NCBI GenBank assembly: GCA_928212115.1
Contig: CAKMRJ010003334.1
Location: forward strand, 95,295,397-95,359,396
Reading direction: 5' to 3'
Length of the DNA: 64,000 nucleotides
From: Lactuca virosa
Taxonomy: Eukaryota > Streptophyta > Magnoliopsida > Asterales > Asteraceae
Shown here: positions 22,064 through 33,492 of the stretch, one piece after another
Position numbering within the stretch: the stretch's first letter is position 1
How the letters are laid out: every line of letters begins with the position of its first letter
The notes under the pieces: model-generated
Told to the model about the DNA's origin: nothing
The model's database searches: none
What the model saw: only the letters and a program-made list of their open reading frames with translations
Program-made: the position numbers and the translations under genes

Positions 22064-22546
22064 TCTTGAAGAGGATAGTGAATAGTCTATTCACATAAGA
22101 GGAATAAAGGAATTCCTGCACTTTGTCAATAAAGTGATGTCCCCAATAAATCCCATCTGATAGAACATCTTGATGATGGCGATGTTGGAAATTAACTTTG
22201 GATCCACGAGAGCATCAGATGAAGCAAACCCTAAGTCTGCAGATGCAGAAAGGGTCTTGGTGATCGAGGTTTTGTGAAAATGCAACCTGGAAGTGGATTA
22301 TCCCATCTTCCTTGGTGTAGATGGCTGAGGAGTAAGCTTCTGAAAGATGAACTAGTGGGAACTGATTCTGCCATTGTTAGAGCTTGAGCCAGTGGCAAGG
22401 AATTTGAGACATTCGATAATTGGCCTTAAAACTTTGTCGTAGTGTGAAGATTCAAGATCAATGATCACGTTGCCCATTCTTCACGTTGAGCATGATTACA
22501 GAGGCTAATTGATCAGCAAAGGAGATATGCTCAGATGAGCCTGACA
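22064..22546 (-). pseudogene. N-terminal part of Sire-1 ORF3, copy 2
   Basis: This is the counterpart of 4523-5000. The ATG is at 22544-22546. The right contig begins inside the N-terminal domain, so the rest of ORF3 exists only in the left copy. One T fewer near 22471 changes the frame relative to copy 1. Confidence 0.7.
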
Positions 22547-22650
22547 TTGTTCTGGTGAAGATGATGATGACCATTAGAGAGAATTGGGGGTTTTTTTTAA
22601 GGAATTCGAGCTTAATGTTTGCGGTGATAGAAAAACCGTTTGAATACCCC

Positions 22651-22657
22651 TTTTATA
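22651..22657 (-). promoter_or_regulatory. TATA-like box upstream of Sire-1 ORF3, copy 2
   Basis: The minus strand reads TATAAAAGGGG, one A shorter than at 5105-5112, and about 105 bp from the ORF3 ATG. Confidence 0.35.
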
Positions 22658-23415
22658 CTGTAAGTGATAAGTGGTAAGAGAAAAGCGTCGTTTGACGTTC
22701 CCGTATCCCGTAAAAGTAGCCTTGAAACTTGTGACAGCTCATCAATGTGTCAGACGCAGTTGTTACAGACACGTTGTGATGTCAGGGATTTTCAAAAATT
22801 TACGCCTGATTGAAATATTATCTCCAATAAAACCATCGTTTCAGATTTGACAATTTTGAATCAGCAACCCATTTAACAACTTTAAGATCATGACCTGTTC
22901 TCAAATTTAAAGTAACCATTCGGAATTTAGAACCAGACATGGAAAATCATCACAAGGATTTTTGTGCAGAGTGTGTGCCAAAGATAAAAAAATAAATCAA
23001 ATCAATTTTAGTGATTCTTGTGATGTTAAATAAAATTGACATGAAATCAGTGTGGTGGATCCCGGGAAACATGATTCTTCCTTCTGAGTGGTATCCTGTT
23101 GAATTACGCGTCACTAGTCTTATAAGAAATCGTGATTGAATGAAAGGCTTCTTTTAATAGGCTTCATGGGTGGCTAAGCTTCAACCAGATTCCGAAACTC
23201 AACATAAGAAGTACTTGTTTGACCAGTTTATCCATAAGAACAAGTAAGCTTTGGATATTGTTTAAGTGACTGTATAGGATGGAAATCTCAAAAAAAAACC
23301 TGGATCTTTTGGGAAGAAATGTCTTGGGCCGAGAACATTTCATTAAGATCACGCAAAAAGAAAAAATTGATATTTCAATAATGGTACAAACCAAAAAGGT
23401 TTTATTCAACAATTA
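22658..23415 (-). other. Spacer upstream of Sire-1 ORF3, copy 2
   Basis: This is the counterpart of 5113-5853. An 82-codon frame on the minus strand opens here only because of small indels. No pol similarity is seen. Confidence 0.4.
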
Positions 23416-23762
23416 TGTTGAAAACCCATTTTGATGATCGGTGATGCGGAATAATAAGAACATCTTGAGATTTAACGATAAAATATGAAGAACATAAAAG
23501 AGATGAGTAATTCCATAATTTTTACTAGAAAAGAGATAAAATAAGATATGAAGAAACATGGTTGGGAGAGATAACTCTCCCTTGTAGGAGAAATCCCACC
23601 GTACTTTCTCTCTCTAGACAAACTACATTTTGAGCACTCTTACTTTTACAATGACCCAACTCTCTCTATATATAGGAGAGAGAAAAACCAACAATACAAT
23701 AAAGGGAAATAATACAACCTAATTATCACTCATAATTTGTAGAGCATTTACATGCTACAACA
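23416..23762 (-). repeat. LTR of the non-autonomous element, copy 2
   Basis: Same TGTTG...CAACA ends and the same TATA within CT/GA arms as 5854-6199. It differs by a few single-base indels. Confidence 0.65.
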
Positions 23763-24930
23763 TTCTCTCCCTAAATGCTCACAAACGATGAGGGATACAA
23801 ATAAGTGATAAAAGGATAAAATATAGGAACCGACTAGCAAGTATTGTAATAAAATGAAACATAATAAGAACCAAATGTTGAAATGTCTCTGAAACTTTGA
23901 AGTGTCTATGATGTCTGAAACTGGGCGATGAAGTCTCTGTTGTCAAAGTCTTCTAAGTAACGAGGCATAAGCTTCTCCGGTGCTGAAGAGTGAGATTCCA
24001 ATCCACAGATGCAATTAGTGAACCAAGCTGATCAACATCAAAAAGTTTACCAATAACTTTTGAAATGTATGTCCCGTAATCATGTCACACTTCGACTTCA
24101 AAAAGTCTGAAAAACAAATCTAGTTCTCAAATCATAATACACCCAAAATTCTTCAAGAGAATAACCTGCTAAAAATGTGAAGCATCCAAAAGTGAAGCCT
24201 GAATAATAAATAATGTGAGTCCAAAGACATGGTCTAGCAATGCCAAAAATTTGATCTGTGAAGACCAAAAATCAGTGCCACATCGCATCACTAAATAAAT
24301 CATCGTCTTCAGAAGTCTCAAAAATCCAAACTCGAACAATCATAAAAACATATCCGGATGATGATATCATAATATTCTCTTCCTATTTTTGATAACCAAT
24401 GACTGGATATCAAAAATCAACAAATCATCAGGATGGAGAGTGTCGGATACCAAGAGCTATGCAAGCTCTCCCTAGATGTATGAAGGGTCTCGATAAAACA
24501 CGAGAATGAGAGTAAAATAAATACTCTGCGGTCTATGTAGTGGCTGTGATTCAGTCGCTGAAAACTCCTCGATCAAATACCAAAGTAACAATAATAACTC
24601 TGCTTGAAAAAATCTCTGATGTGCTGAAAGAATACCGATATAACCAAACTGTGGTGTCGGAACTCCTGAAGTGGTCTTCAAACATAAAGTCCACATTCTC
24701 AAGATACATGGTTCGTCAACCGGAGATCAAGAGCAACAAGTCATAAAAATATCGTAGGGCGAAAATTGTGAAACAATTTTGTTGATCAGACACAACTGCG
24801 GTGCAATCCTCATGAAGAAAAATATGATGTCCGACTGCGGTATGTATGGAGTAATCATCATGGAAAGAATAAAATTCTTCCAATATAATCGACATAAAGT
24901 AAACCAATGTGACTATCAAAGGTTGGGTTG
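23763..24930 (-). mobile_element. Interior of the non-autonomous element, copy 2
   Basis: This is the counterpart of 6200-7360. It is non-coding with the same word content. Small tandem differences (for example an extra ATG near 24360 and an extra TATG near 24842) separate the two versions. Confidence 0.45.
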
Positions 24931-26157
24931 TGGCAAAAATTGATATTAAAAAAATAATTGGTTTTTTTTTTTAAATGGTTTTAATAAAAAAAAATGGTTT
25001 TAATAAAAATGAGTGTTAAAAAATTGGTTAAATAAAAAAAATGGCTGAAAAAAAAATGGTATAAAAAAATTGGTGTTAAAAAAATAAATGGTGTTAATTA
25101 AAAAAAATAAGGCAAAAAGAATAAATGGAGAGAGGGGGAGGGGGCTGCAATAAGAGGGGAGGAGGAAAGAGGGAGGAGGGGGAGGGCTAAAGAGAAATGA
25201 GGAGGAAGGGGGATGAAAAGGAAGAGGTACCGGAGAGGAAGGGGTTGCGGGTGAGAGGAGACTGCAGTGGATGTGAAGATAAGTTACGGTGGGAAGACTG
25301 CAGTGGGGAGGGAGGAGTAGGTTGCGGTGGGAGGACTGCAGTGGATAAGGTGAGAAGATAGGGGAAGTGCTACCGAGGATGAGAAGGGAAGGAGGTGGGT
25401 ACTGAATAGGGAAAGAGTTGTATGCTGCGGTGGCGCGTTGAGTGAAGTCTGCGGTAGTAGGAGAAGGATAGAGGTTGCGGTTATGCGTGGAGGCGAAGAA
25501 GGCTGCAATGCAAGGAGCGTAGGTAGCTGCGGTCTGCGAAGGGAAGCTGTCTGTTGTTCGAATGCAAAGAAGAGAGGTTGCGGTCAAGGCTTTGGGCGAA
25601 GATTGCGGTCAGAGGTTGAGGTCTCTCGGATATGTGTAAGAGGGTCTCCGGTACTAGGCCTGAGAGGGGTACCGCAGGGCTTCTTATGAGAAGGTGTTCG
25701 GTAGCAAAGAAGGCTCCGGTAGCTGAGAAGGTCTCCGGTACCAGGACTGAGAGGGTACTACAGAGACTTCTCAGGAGGCTTCGGTTGGGCATTTTGGGCT
25801 ACGGTTCTGGGAACCAAGGAGGGCAATGTTGATGACGAAAAAATGCTATTTTTCATGGAAAAATGATACCGAAAAGACCATTCTTCATATTTTAACAAGG
25901 GGAATCTTTTCTAGAGCATTTTGGGTCAAAAAGAGGTGTTGGGAAGGCAAAAAGCAAGAGAGATAAATGCATAAAATGAGGGGACAAGGCATGATTTTAA
26001 TGAAAAAGGTGGAGTGTGCAGGGGATTAAGGGACAAAAGGTGATGGGATTAGTCTAGGCCCATTATGTAGTTTGCCCGGGCCCCATTTATATGCTCATTG
26101 GGAGGGGCTCATTTATATGCTTATTGGCGGAGCCCGATATATGTATTATGGTATATG
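24931..26157 (+). repeat. AT-rich stretch and G-rich TGCGGT region, copy 2
   Basis: This is the counterpart of 7361-8589. The G-rich part runs from about 25131 to 25827 and includes the imperfect 87 bp tandem duplication. Indels shift the frames seen in copy 1, which argues against protein coding. Confidence 0.5.
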
Positions 26158-26355
26158 ATATTTTGGGGAACTCACTAAGCCTCGTGCTTACCCAGTTGGA
26201 TAAAAATGTTTTTCTGGTACTTCAGTGATTCTTGAGAAGGTCAAGTTTTAACTATACACATACGCATTCACAACATGTTTCCGCATAATGTATTTTACTT
26301 TGATATATTGGATAAATAAAAATGAAAAATTTGGGTTGAAAATTAGGACGTTAAA
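26158..26355 (+). repeat. Gypsy-type LTR fragment, copy 2
   Basis: This is the counterpart of 8590-8790, with the same GAACTCACTAAGC phrase and GGACGTTA end. Confidence 0.45.
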
Positions 26356-27005
26356 GCGCCCCTCCTGGAAGCTTACATATATGGTCGATTTTTGGCTCAT
26401 TTTTCCTCACAATTCCTGCAAATCTCTCTTAAATTTTCCTTAGGCCCCGGGGCCTTGTTCTAGTACTTCTTAGGCATTATTATCGAAGCTTTATAGCGTT
26501 AGAGATCATAGAGAAATATAGTTTTCAGTTTCGAAGTTCTGCCCGCGCATTGTCCGGTTTTCTGCTGAACAACTTAGAAATTGAGTTATGCTTTCTATGA
26601 TTTTGAGTATAACTTATGTTTATGTTTATAATCGTTATTATGAACTTATAAATAAGATTTATCAGTACTAGTCTTTATACTGATCGATCTACTAACGAGA
26701 ATGATGACAAGGTAAGATCATCGAGGTGTTTAAAGCGGATTTTCAAAAAAATATATCTTTATATGCCAAACGGATCTTACCTCTGATAGGATCTTATCTG
26801 GTTGTTTCTTATAAGCTATAATTCAATGTTTCGTTTGCGATTATTGATAAATCTAAGAAACAATAATTATAAACGTGAATAATATAAACAATGACTGAAC
26901 GTACTAATATTTATATCTAGGTTCTTTTTAAAAGAAAAGGTTGAAGCGTATTTGGACCGTAGACTTAACTAAAAGTCATCCACCTTTAACAAGTGAGTGC
27001 ATAGT
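26356..27005. other. Unassigned stretch, copy 2
   Basis: This is the counterpart of 8791-9441, including the GGCCCCGGGGCC palindrome. No gene is visible. Confidence 0.4.
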
Positions 27006-29750
27006 CTAAAGCACCACCTTCGTGCCACCCATGACTCGCTGATCAACCTTGCCCCAACAAATATGGGTCCGAAACTTCCTCATGTAGAGCATCTCAAAGG
27101 AGGTCGATCAATACTGACATGATAATTGTTATTGTAAGAAAACTTAGCCAATGGGAGATACGTATCCCAGCTACCGCCGAAATCCAGCACATTGGCCCAA
27201 AGCACATATCCTATAAAGTCTGGATAGTCCGCTCACCCTGACCATCGGTATGTGGATGAAAAGTTGTGCTAAAGTGCAGACGAGTACCCAAATCCTCATG
27301 AAATCTCTTCCAAAATCTGGAAGTGAAGCATAGATCCCGATCCGAGACCACTGATACCGGAACCCCATGTTGTGCCACAACCTCTAGGATATAAATATCT
27401 GCCAACTTCTTCATAAAGATGCTCTCCTGAATGGGAATAAAAATGCGTACTCTTGGTTAATCGATCCACGATGAACCAAATCAAATCCACCCCCGTGCTA
27501 TCCGTGGCAACTTCATGATGAAGTCCATCGTGATCTCTTCCCATTTCCATACAGGAATACCCAACAGCTCCATCTTGTCGTGAGGTCGTTGGTGCTCGGC
27601 CTTGACCTTTCCGTAAGTCAAGAACCTCTCCAGGTACAAAGCCACATACTGCTTCATGCAGGGCCACCAATAATCTGGTCGGAGGTCTCTGTACATTTTC
27701 GTCGTCACACCCGGATGAATATAAAATATTGAATTGTGTACCTCTTCCATCAATGCCTGTCTTACACCACCCCAATACAAGACCCAAACTCTCCGGTGTA
27801 AGGTCAACGGTCCCCTACTGTCATAATCAAAAGAGGACACATGCCCCACAATACGCTCACTCTTGTGGTGTTCCTCTTTCATGGCCTCGACCTGAGCCTC
27901 ACGAATCCGCTCCAATAATAGGGTAAGAACCGTCATCCTCAAACATAGGTCTTGAGTAGGTACACTCGTCACCTTGCGACTAAGCACGTCGACCACCACA
28001 TTGGCCTTTCTGGGGTAATAAAGGTTCTCACAACCATAATTCTTCACTACATCTAACCACCTCTTTTGCCTCATATTCAGATTTGGTTGTTCCATCAAGT
28101 ACCTCAAGCTCTTGCGATCCGTTTAGATGGTATAATGGCCCTGTAGAGGTAATGTCGCCAAATCTTGAGGGCGAAAATTACCGCCCCAACTCCAAATCAT
28201 GGGTGGGATACTTCGCCTCATGAGGCTTCAGCTGTCTTGAAGCGTAAGTACCCCTCTACATTAGAACCACACCTAGACCCAAGATCAATGCATCACAGTA
28301 TACCACAAAATCATCCATACCCTCTGGAAGAGTCAAAATCGGAGCCTCGCACAACCTCTATCTCAAAGTCTCAAATGCCTCCTTTTGCTCAGGCCCCCCA
28401 CTGAAAGTAATGTTTTCTTCGTCAACCTGGTTAAAGGAACTGCGATCATGGAGAAATTCCCGAGGAACCTCTGATAATACCCTGCTAAACCCTTGAAGCT
28501 CCGAATCTCAGACGAAGACTTCGGAACCTCCCACTGCATCACGGCCTCGATCTTGACCGGATCGACCAATATCCCCTTCTCATTGACAAGATTCCCTAAA
28601 AACTGCATTTCACGCAAGCAAAACTCGCACTTAGAGAACTTAGCATAAAGCCTCTCCCTCCTCAAAGTCTCCAGAACCTCTCGCAGGTGATCCTCATGTT
28701 GCTCCTTGCTCTTAGAATAGACCAAGATATCGTCAATAAATACAATGACAGACCGGTCTATCATTGGTCTACACACATGGTTCATGAGATCCATGAACAC
28801 GGCTAGGGCATTGGTGAGCCCGAAAAGCATCACCACGAACTCATAATGACCATAACAAGTCCTGAAAGTAGTTTTCTGAACGTGCTCATCACTCACTCTC
28901 ATCTAATGATAGCCTGAACGTAGATCGATCTTGGAGACCCAATACACAATTTGTAACTGGTCGAACAAATAATAAATCCTTGGAAGCGGATAACGGTTCT
29001 TCACTGTTAGCGTGTTCAGCTCCCAATAATCTATACACATCCTGTGGGAGCTATCCTTCTTCCTCACAAATAGAATCGGTGCTCCCCAGGTCAAACCCCT
29101 TGTCTAACATCTACTGCAACTATGTAGACAACTCTTCCATCTCCGGCGGTGCTAATCAATAAGGTGCCTTGGCTATTAGAGCCGCACCTGGTATCAGATC
29201 AATACATAACTTGACATGCCTCTCCGGAGGCACTCCAAGCAAGTCCTCTGGGAATATATTTGAATACTCTTGTACGGCCAGTATATCCTCATCATCACGT
29301 TTCTCTCCATACTGGTGTCTAGTACATAAGCCACAAAACCCGAACTTCCATGTTGAAGATATCTCCTAGCTCTCGCAGTTGAACAAAGAGTTGGTCCGCG
29401 CTGAGCATCCTCGCCCTGAATAACCAATTCTCTCCAACTTGGGGTTCAAACCCGAATGAACTGGTGCCTGCAATCGATGATCTCACCATTAGGGCTCAAC
29501 CAGTCCATCGTCACAATGACCTTGCTCTCACGTAGAGGAATAGGAATCAAATCAATCGGGTATGTCTCTCGGAATAGCTCAAGAGTACAACCTAAAGAAC
29601 CCTCGATACACTCACTGAATGGTCATCGGCTATCTCCACCTCCAAAGGATAATCCAGCTCCCCAGGAGCATTATTAAATCTCTTGATGAGTGCAAGAGAT
29701 ACAAATGATCGGGTAGTTCCCCAAATAAAAAAGAACCAGAGCAGGCAATA
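27006..29750 (-). pseudogene. Ty3-gypsy pol, copy 2
   Basis: This is the counterpart of 9442-12184 with the same domains. The RT FIDD motif lies at about 28726-28740. A missing T near 28412 breaks the RT-RNase H frame at a point still open in copy 1, and further indels split integrase. Two short blocks (27030-27130 and 27405-27480) differ from copy 1 by many substitutions, unlike the rest. The protease active site shows the same loss as in copy 1. Confidence 0.8.
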
Positions 29751-30472
29751 TGTTTGTTGGAACCTGAAAGTGAACCTCTAACAATCTCTAACCTTTCATG
29801 TTCCGAAGTCAGTCTTAGTTCCAGAGTAGAATATGGTCCAGAGTCAGTCCATGGTCCGAAGTGAAGTTTGTTCGGATTCGGATTAGAGAGTATGTTCAAG
29901 TGCTGATGTTCTGAACGAAGAATAAAGTCCGAATCAGTCTATCTATCTATGCATTAATTATTCTTGTCTTTTGGTTTGATGTAACAGTTCATAGGACTTA
30001 GTTTATTTTGTCAAATGGATAATCAAAGTGTCAGAAGTAACTCTTTTGTCCAGTCCTATGAATGCGTTTGAGTTTGTATGATGTACTCCTTTCTCCTATT
30101 TAAGGAGTGTTTAATGTCAAGAATAGATGACGAATTGTTCCTCAAAGATAGCTATATTTGAATTTACTTCACTTGCATCTTTCTCTCAAATCAAACTCTT
30201 TCAAACATTCTACTTGTTCATTTATTGTCTTTACTTTGATTATACTCATTATTCTCTATTAAATACTTGAAGTACTTTGTTGATCCTCATCTTCAAGTCT
30301 TGACTGGTCTTGCTAGACTTGACTGGAACTCACAATTATAAGCAGACATTGATCTTAAGCATTAACTCAAGGTTGGAGTTTTCGAGCCTTGTCCCTGCGC
30401 AATCAGATCCTTGTTCTCACAACGTTCATTAAGAACATTCCTAAACATTACAACATGAAATGTAAGCATAAA
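29751..30472 (+). mobile_element. Sirevirus-family LTR inserted in the gypsy element, copy 2
   Basis: This is the counterpart of 12185-12902, with candidate CAATA duplications at 29746-29750 and 30473-30477. The same boundary doubts apply. Confidence 0.6.
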
Positions 30473-31698
30473 CAATAATGAAACTGCATAAATAAATGGA
30501 AAACATACACACAACCACGTCAGGAGTCGTACGCGCCTCCTCGGCCATCAGCTGAAAGACTCCGCTCTTCACTATATGGGCCGCCTGCTTTCCCTCCTGA
30601 CCATCAGTGATCCTCAAAGTCTCCGGAGTGGGTGCTGTAACCGCTCCTACTATCAAAATCGGGAAATCGGAATTTTTGTGGCCCTCTGATCGCAATGGAA
30701 GCAAATTAAACATGAAACATGGGTGGTGGTGGTCGAGTCTTGTCGCACTTATAGCAGCCCGAACCACCCGCCCTACAAACCCCGTCATGCATCCTGCCGA
30801 ACTTGCCACAGCATCCCCTACCCTGCTGGCTGCTTGATCTAGACTCAAAAACCTTTGGTTTCTTCACTGGACCCCCATATGTCTACACCTGCTCCGACTT
30901 CTTCTCCCTGATGTGGTCCAAATCAATGTCCCACTCCCGGGCTTTGGATATCATGTCCTCTAGAGTCGGACAGGCTGAATAGCTAACAAACTCCCTGATA
31001 TATGATCTCAGCATGTCGTGGTATCAAGTCTTCTTCATCTCCTTGCCTGCATCATATTGGGGTACCAATAAATCTCTCTCTCTCTCTCTCTCTCTTGCTC
31101 TCTCTCAAAACTTGGTGGTGATCTCCGACACGGTCTCAGTAGTCTGATTCATATCCTAGAACTCCCTCGCTAGCTGTTGCATCTCAATAGTCGGTGAAAA
31201 CTCTGCTCGGAACTTGGTCACAAAATCAGACCAAGCCATAGCCTTAATGGCTGGTGCTTCCAGAGCGTAACCAACCTCCTCCAACCAATACTGGGCTCGC
31301 TCCATCAGACAGCCTACATCGAACCACACCTTCAACTTCTTAGGGCAGAAGCAAGTCATCCGAGCACACTCCATGTATAATATCCATCGTTTGGTGGCAA
31401 TGGGGCCCTTCACCCCAAAAAATTCCGGTTCCCCACATCCCCTGAAATCCTTGAAGGAGAGAGTGCGGGCTCCATATTGACTAGTAGCTAGCTCGGATCT
31501 AAACGCCCGAAAACACTCCTCTATCAACTCGATGATACCCTCCTTGATCGACCCAAACTTCATCGGGGTCGTATCAAGGATGCCTCTCGTAATCTCAAAT
31601 GCGATGAACTCGCGTAGTCCTTCATCAATTGGTTCGGTGCCCATGCCTGAACCTGATCCATATCCTGAACATCCTGCTCCACCACGTGTCATCACCAT
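30473..31698 (-). pseudogene. Ty3-gypsy gag, copy 2
   Basis: This is the counterpart of 12903-14126. The ATG is at 31696-31698, and the same stop follows the LAREF stretch at 31156. The (TC)n run is one unit longer than in copy 1. The gag reading is otherwise identical. Confidence 0.75.
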
Positions 31699-32283
31699 GC
31701 TGAAACACAATACATAAACAATCAGCACACGCACGAAGAGGTTCACACTCCTAAAGTTTATAAAATCATCAAAACCTTCCTTGTCTCGGGTATAGATCTT
31801 ATGTTTTTAGTAGTACGGGCCCAATACTACCGTCCACACCTATCTATACCTTCCTCAAGGGTTGTCTCAAATCCTCCAAGTCACTTCCCTACTATCAATT
31901 ACTTCACTCACACTATAGAGCTCCCTACGCACTATGACATATCCTAGGCTTTGCTAGGGTTCCTTTTCCACCACTCTCTGCCATCATTTGTAGAAGAGAC
32001 ACCCTCCAATACCTTCTAACTACCTCACGAATACAATTACACGTTACCGAAACTAGATAATTTTTGACTGCTACGTCCCACCCTCCAACGGTTGGACTCA
32101 AACAAAAGTTGCACAATAGGGTTGAACCTAGCATTTAAAAATTATCTACTCCCCACAACATGTAAATTAATGTATTCACTTAGTAATTAGCTGACACAAG
32201 TGAAGTCCCTAGAAGCACAAAGTAAGCAACATTCGAGCATTGAGTTCTAAACCAGTGCACTACCTAATCAGGCCAATCTATCT
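31699..32283 (-). other. Gypsy 5' leader, first part, copy 2
   Basis: This is the counterpart of 14127-14712. It ends in TATCT at the Copia-B insertion point and resumes at 40424. Confidence 0.6.
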
Positions 32284-33477
32284 TGAAAGATCTAGTATGT
32301 GCAAGAGTCATTATAGAATGATATTGCTAATAATATATGATCCTATAGGGTTACACCATATAGCAAGTTACCGTCAATTGATTATTTATTAATATAATTT
32401 GATTCTTAATAAATATATCAACACTTGTATTTAATTGGAAAATTATTATTTCATGGAAATAATAATTTACTAATTTAGAATTTATTATTTATGGAAATAA
32501 TATTTATTGGAGAAATAACAACTTATGAAATATATCATAAAGTATGATTATTTATAAGTTATATTTATATCTTAATAAACTAGTTCAATTTATATAAAAG
32601 ATAGTTTTATATAAAATAAGATATTTATATTTCATATTTATATCTTAATAAGCTAGTTACAATTATATAAAAAGATAGTTTTATATAAAATAAGATTTTA
32701 TAATGACTATATTATATTATATATATCTATATATATATATATATATATATATGTTGGGAATTCTTTATAAAAATACTTGATTTTTTATAAAGATAACATG
32801 TATGTGTATAAAAACTAGTCATGAGACAACTTTTGTCTTCTTTTGGACATGCATTTTTCGAAAATTGTAAGGTGACCAAGCATGGTCTTCTTTTGTCATG
32901 CTTGGGACAAAGTTGTCCCTTTTTTACTTATGGTCTCCATTTACTTTTTGGCCTCTATATAAGGGAGGGCATGGAAGGTTAGTTGGATGCTTGAAAGCTT
33001 CATTCTTCCTCTTCTTTGGCTAGCAAAACTGAGAGAAAAAGTGCTCCCAGAGGCTGCCAAATTTCGAAGTTAAAGCATCCTTCTTCTCCTCCATTCTCTT
33101 GCATTTGATGTTAAAAGAATGTCCATTTTGTTGCTTCACCTTTGAACATATATTCGGTATATATTTCAAAGGCTTATGAACAACCAATTACAAGTGAATA
33201 CTAGCATGTTTGATGGTTCTACTCTATGCTTGGTGGATACTTGTAGAGAACTCTTGCTTTAGAGTTTCATGTCACACTTCATCAACTTCCAACCTCCCAT
33301 GAGGATCAAAGTCTTCAAAGGTTGTTATGCTTTCACTTCTATTGTTGTTTTAATCTTCCTAACTCTTGCAAAATTATCCTTGGTGGGTAAAATAGTTTTA
33401 GTTTTATTCAACAATTTTAAAGCTTCCGTTGTCAATTTTATCGGTTGTGAAACCAGATTTTTGAATAAAACCCAACA
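32284..33477 (+). repeat. 5' LTR of Copia-B, copy 2
   Basis: Ends TGAAAG and CCCAACA, with internal TGTTGGG at 32752. The AT-rich part differs from copy 1 in the length of the (AT)n run. The PBS follows at 33480-33492. Confidence 0.8.
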
Positions 33478-33479
33478 AT

Positions 33480-33492
33480 TGGTATCAGAGCC
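33480..33492 (+). other. Primer-binding site of Copia-B, copy 2
   Basis: TGGTATCAGAGCC, complementary to initiator tRNA-Met, 2 bp after the LTR. Confidence 0.95.
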
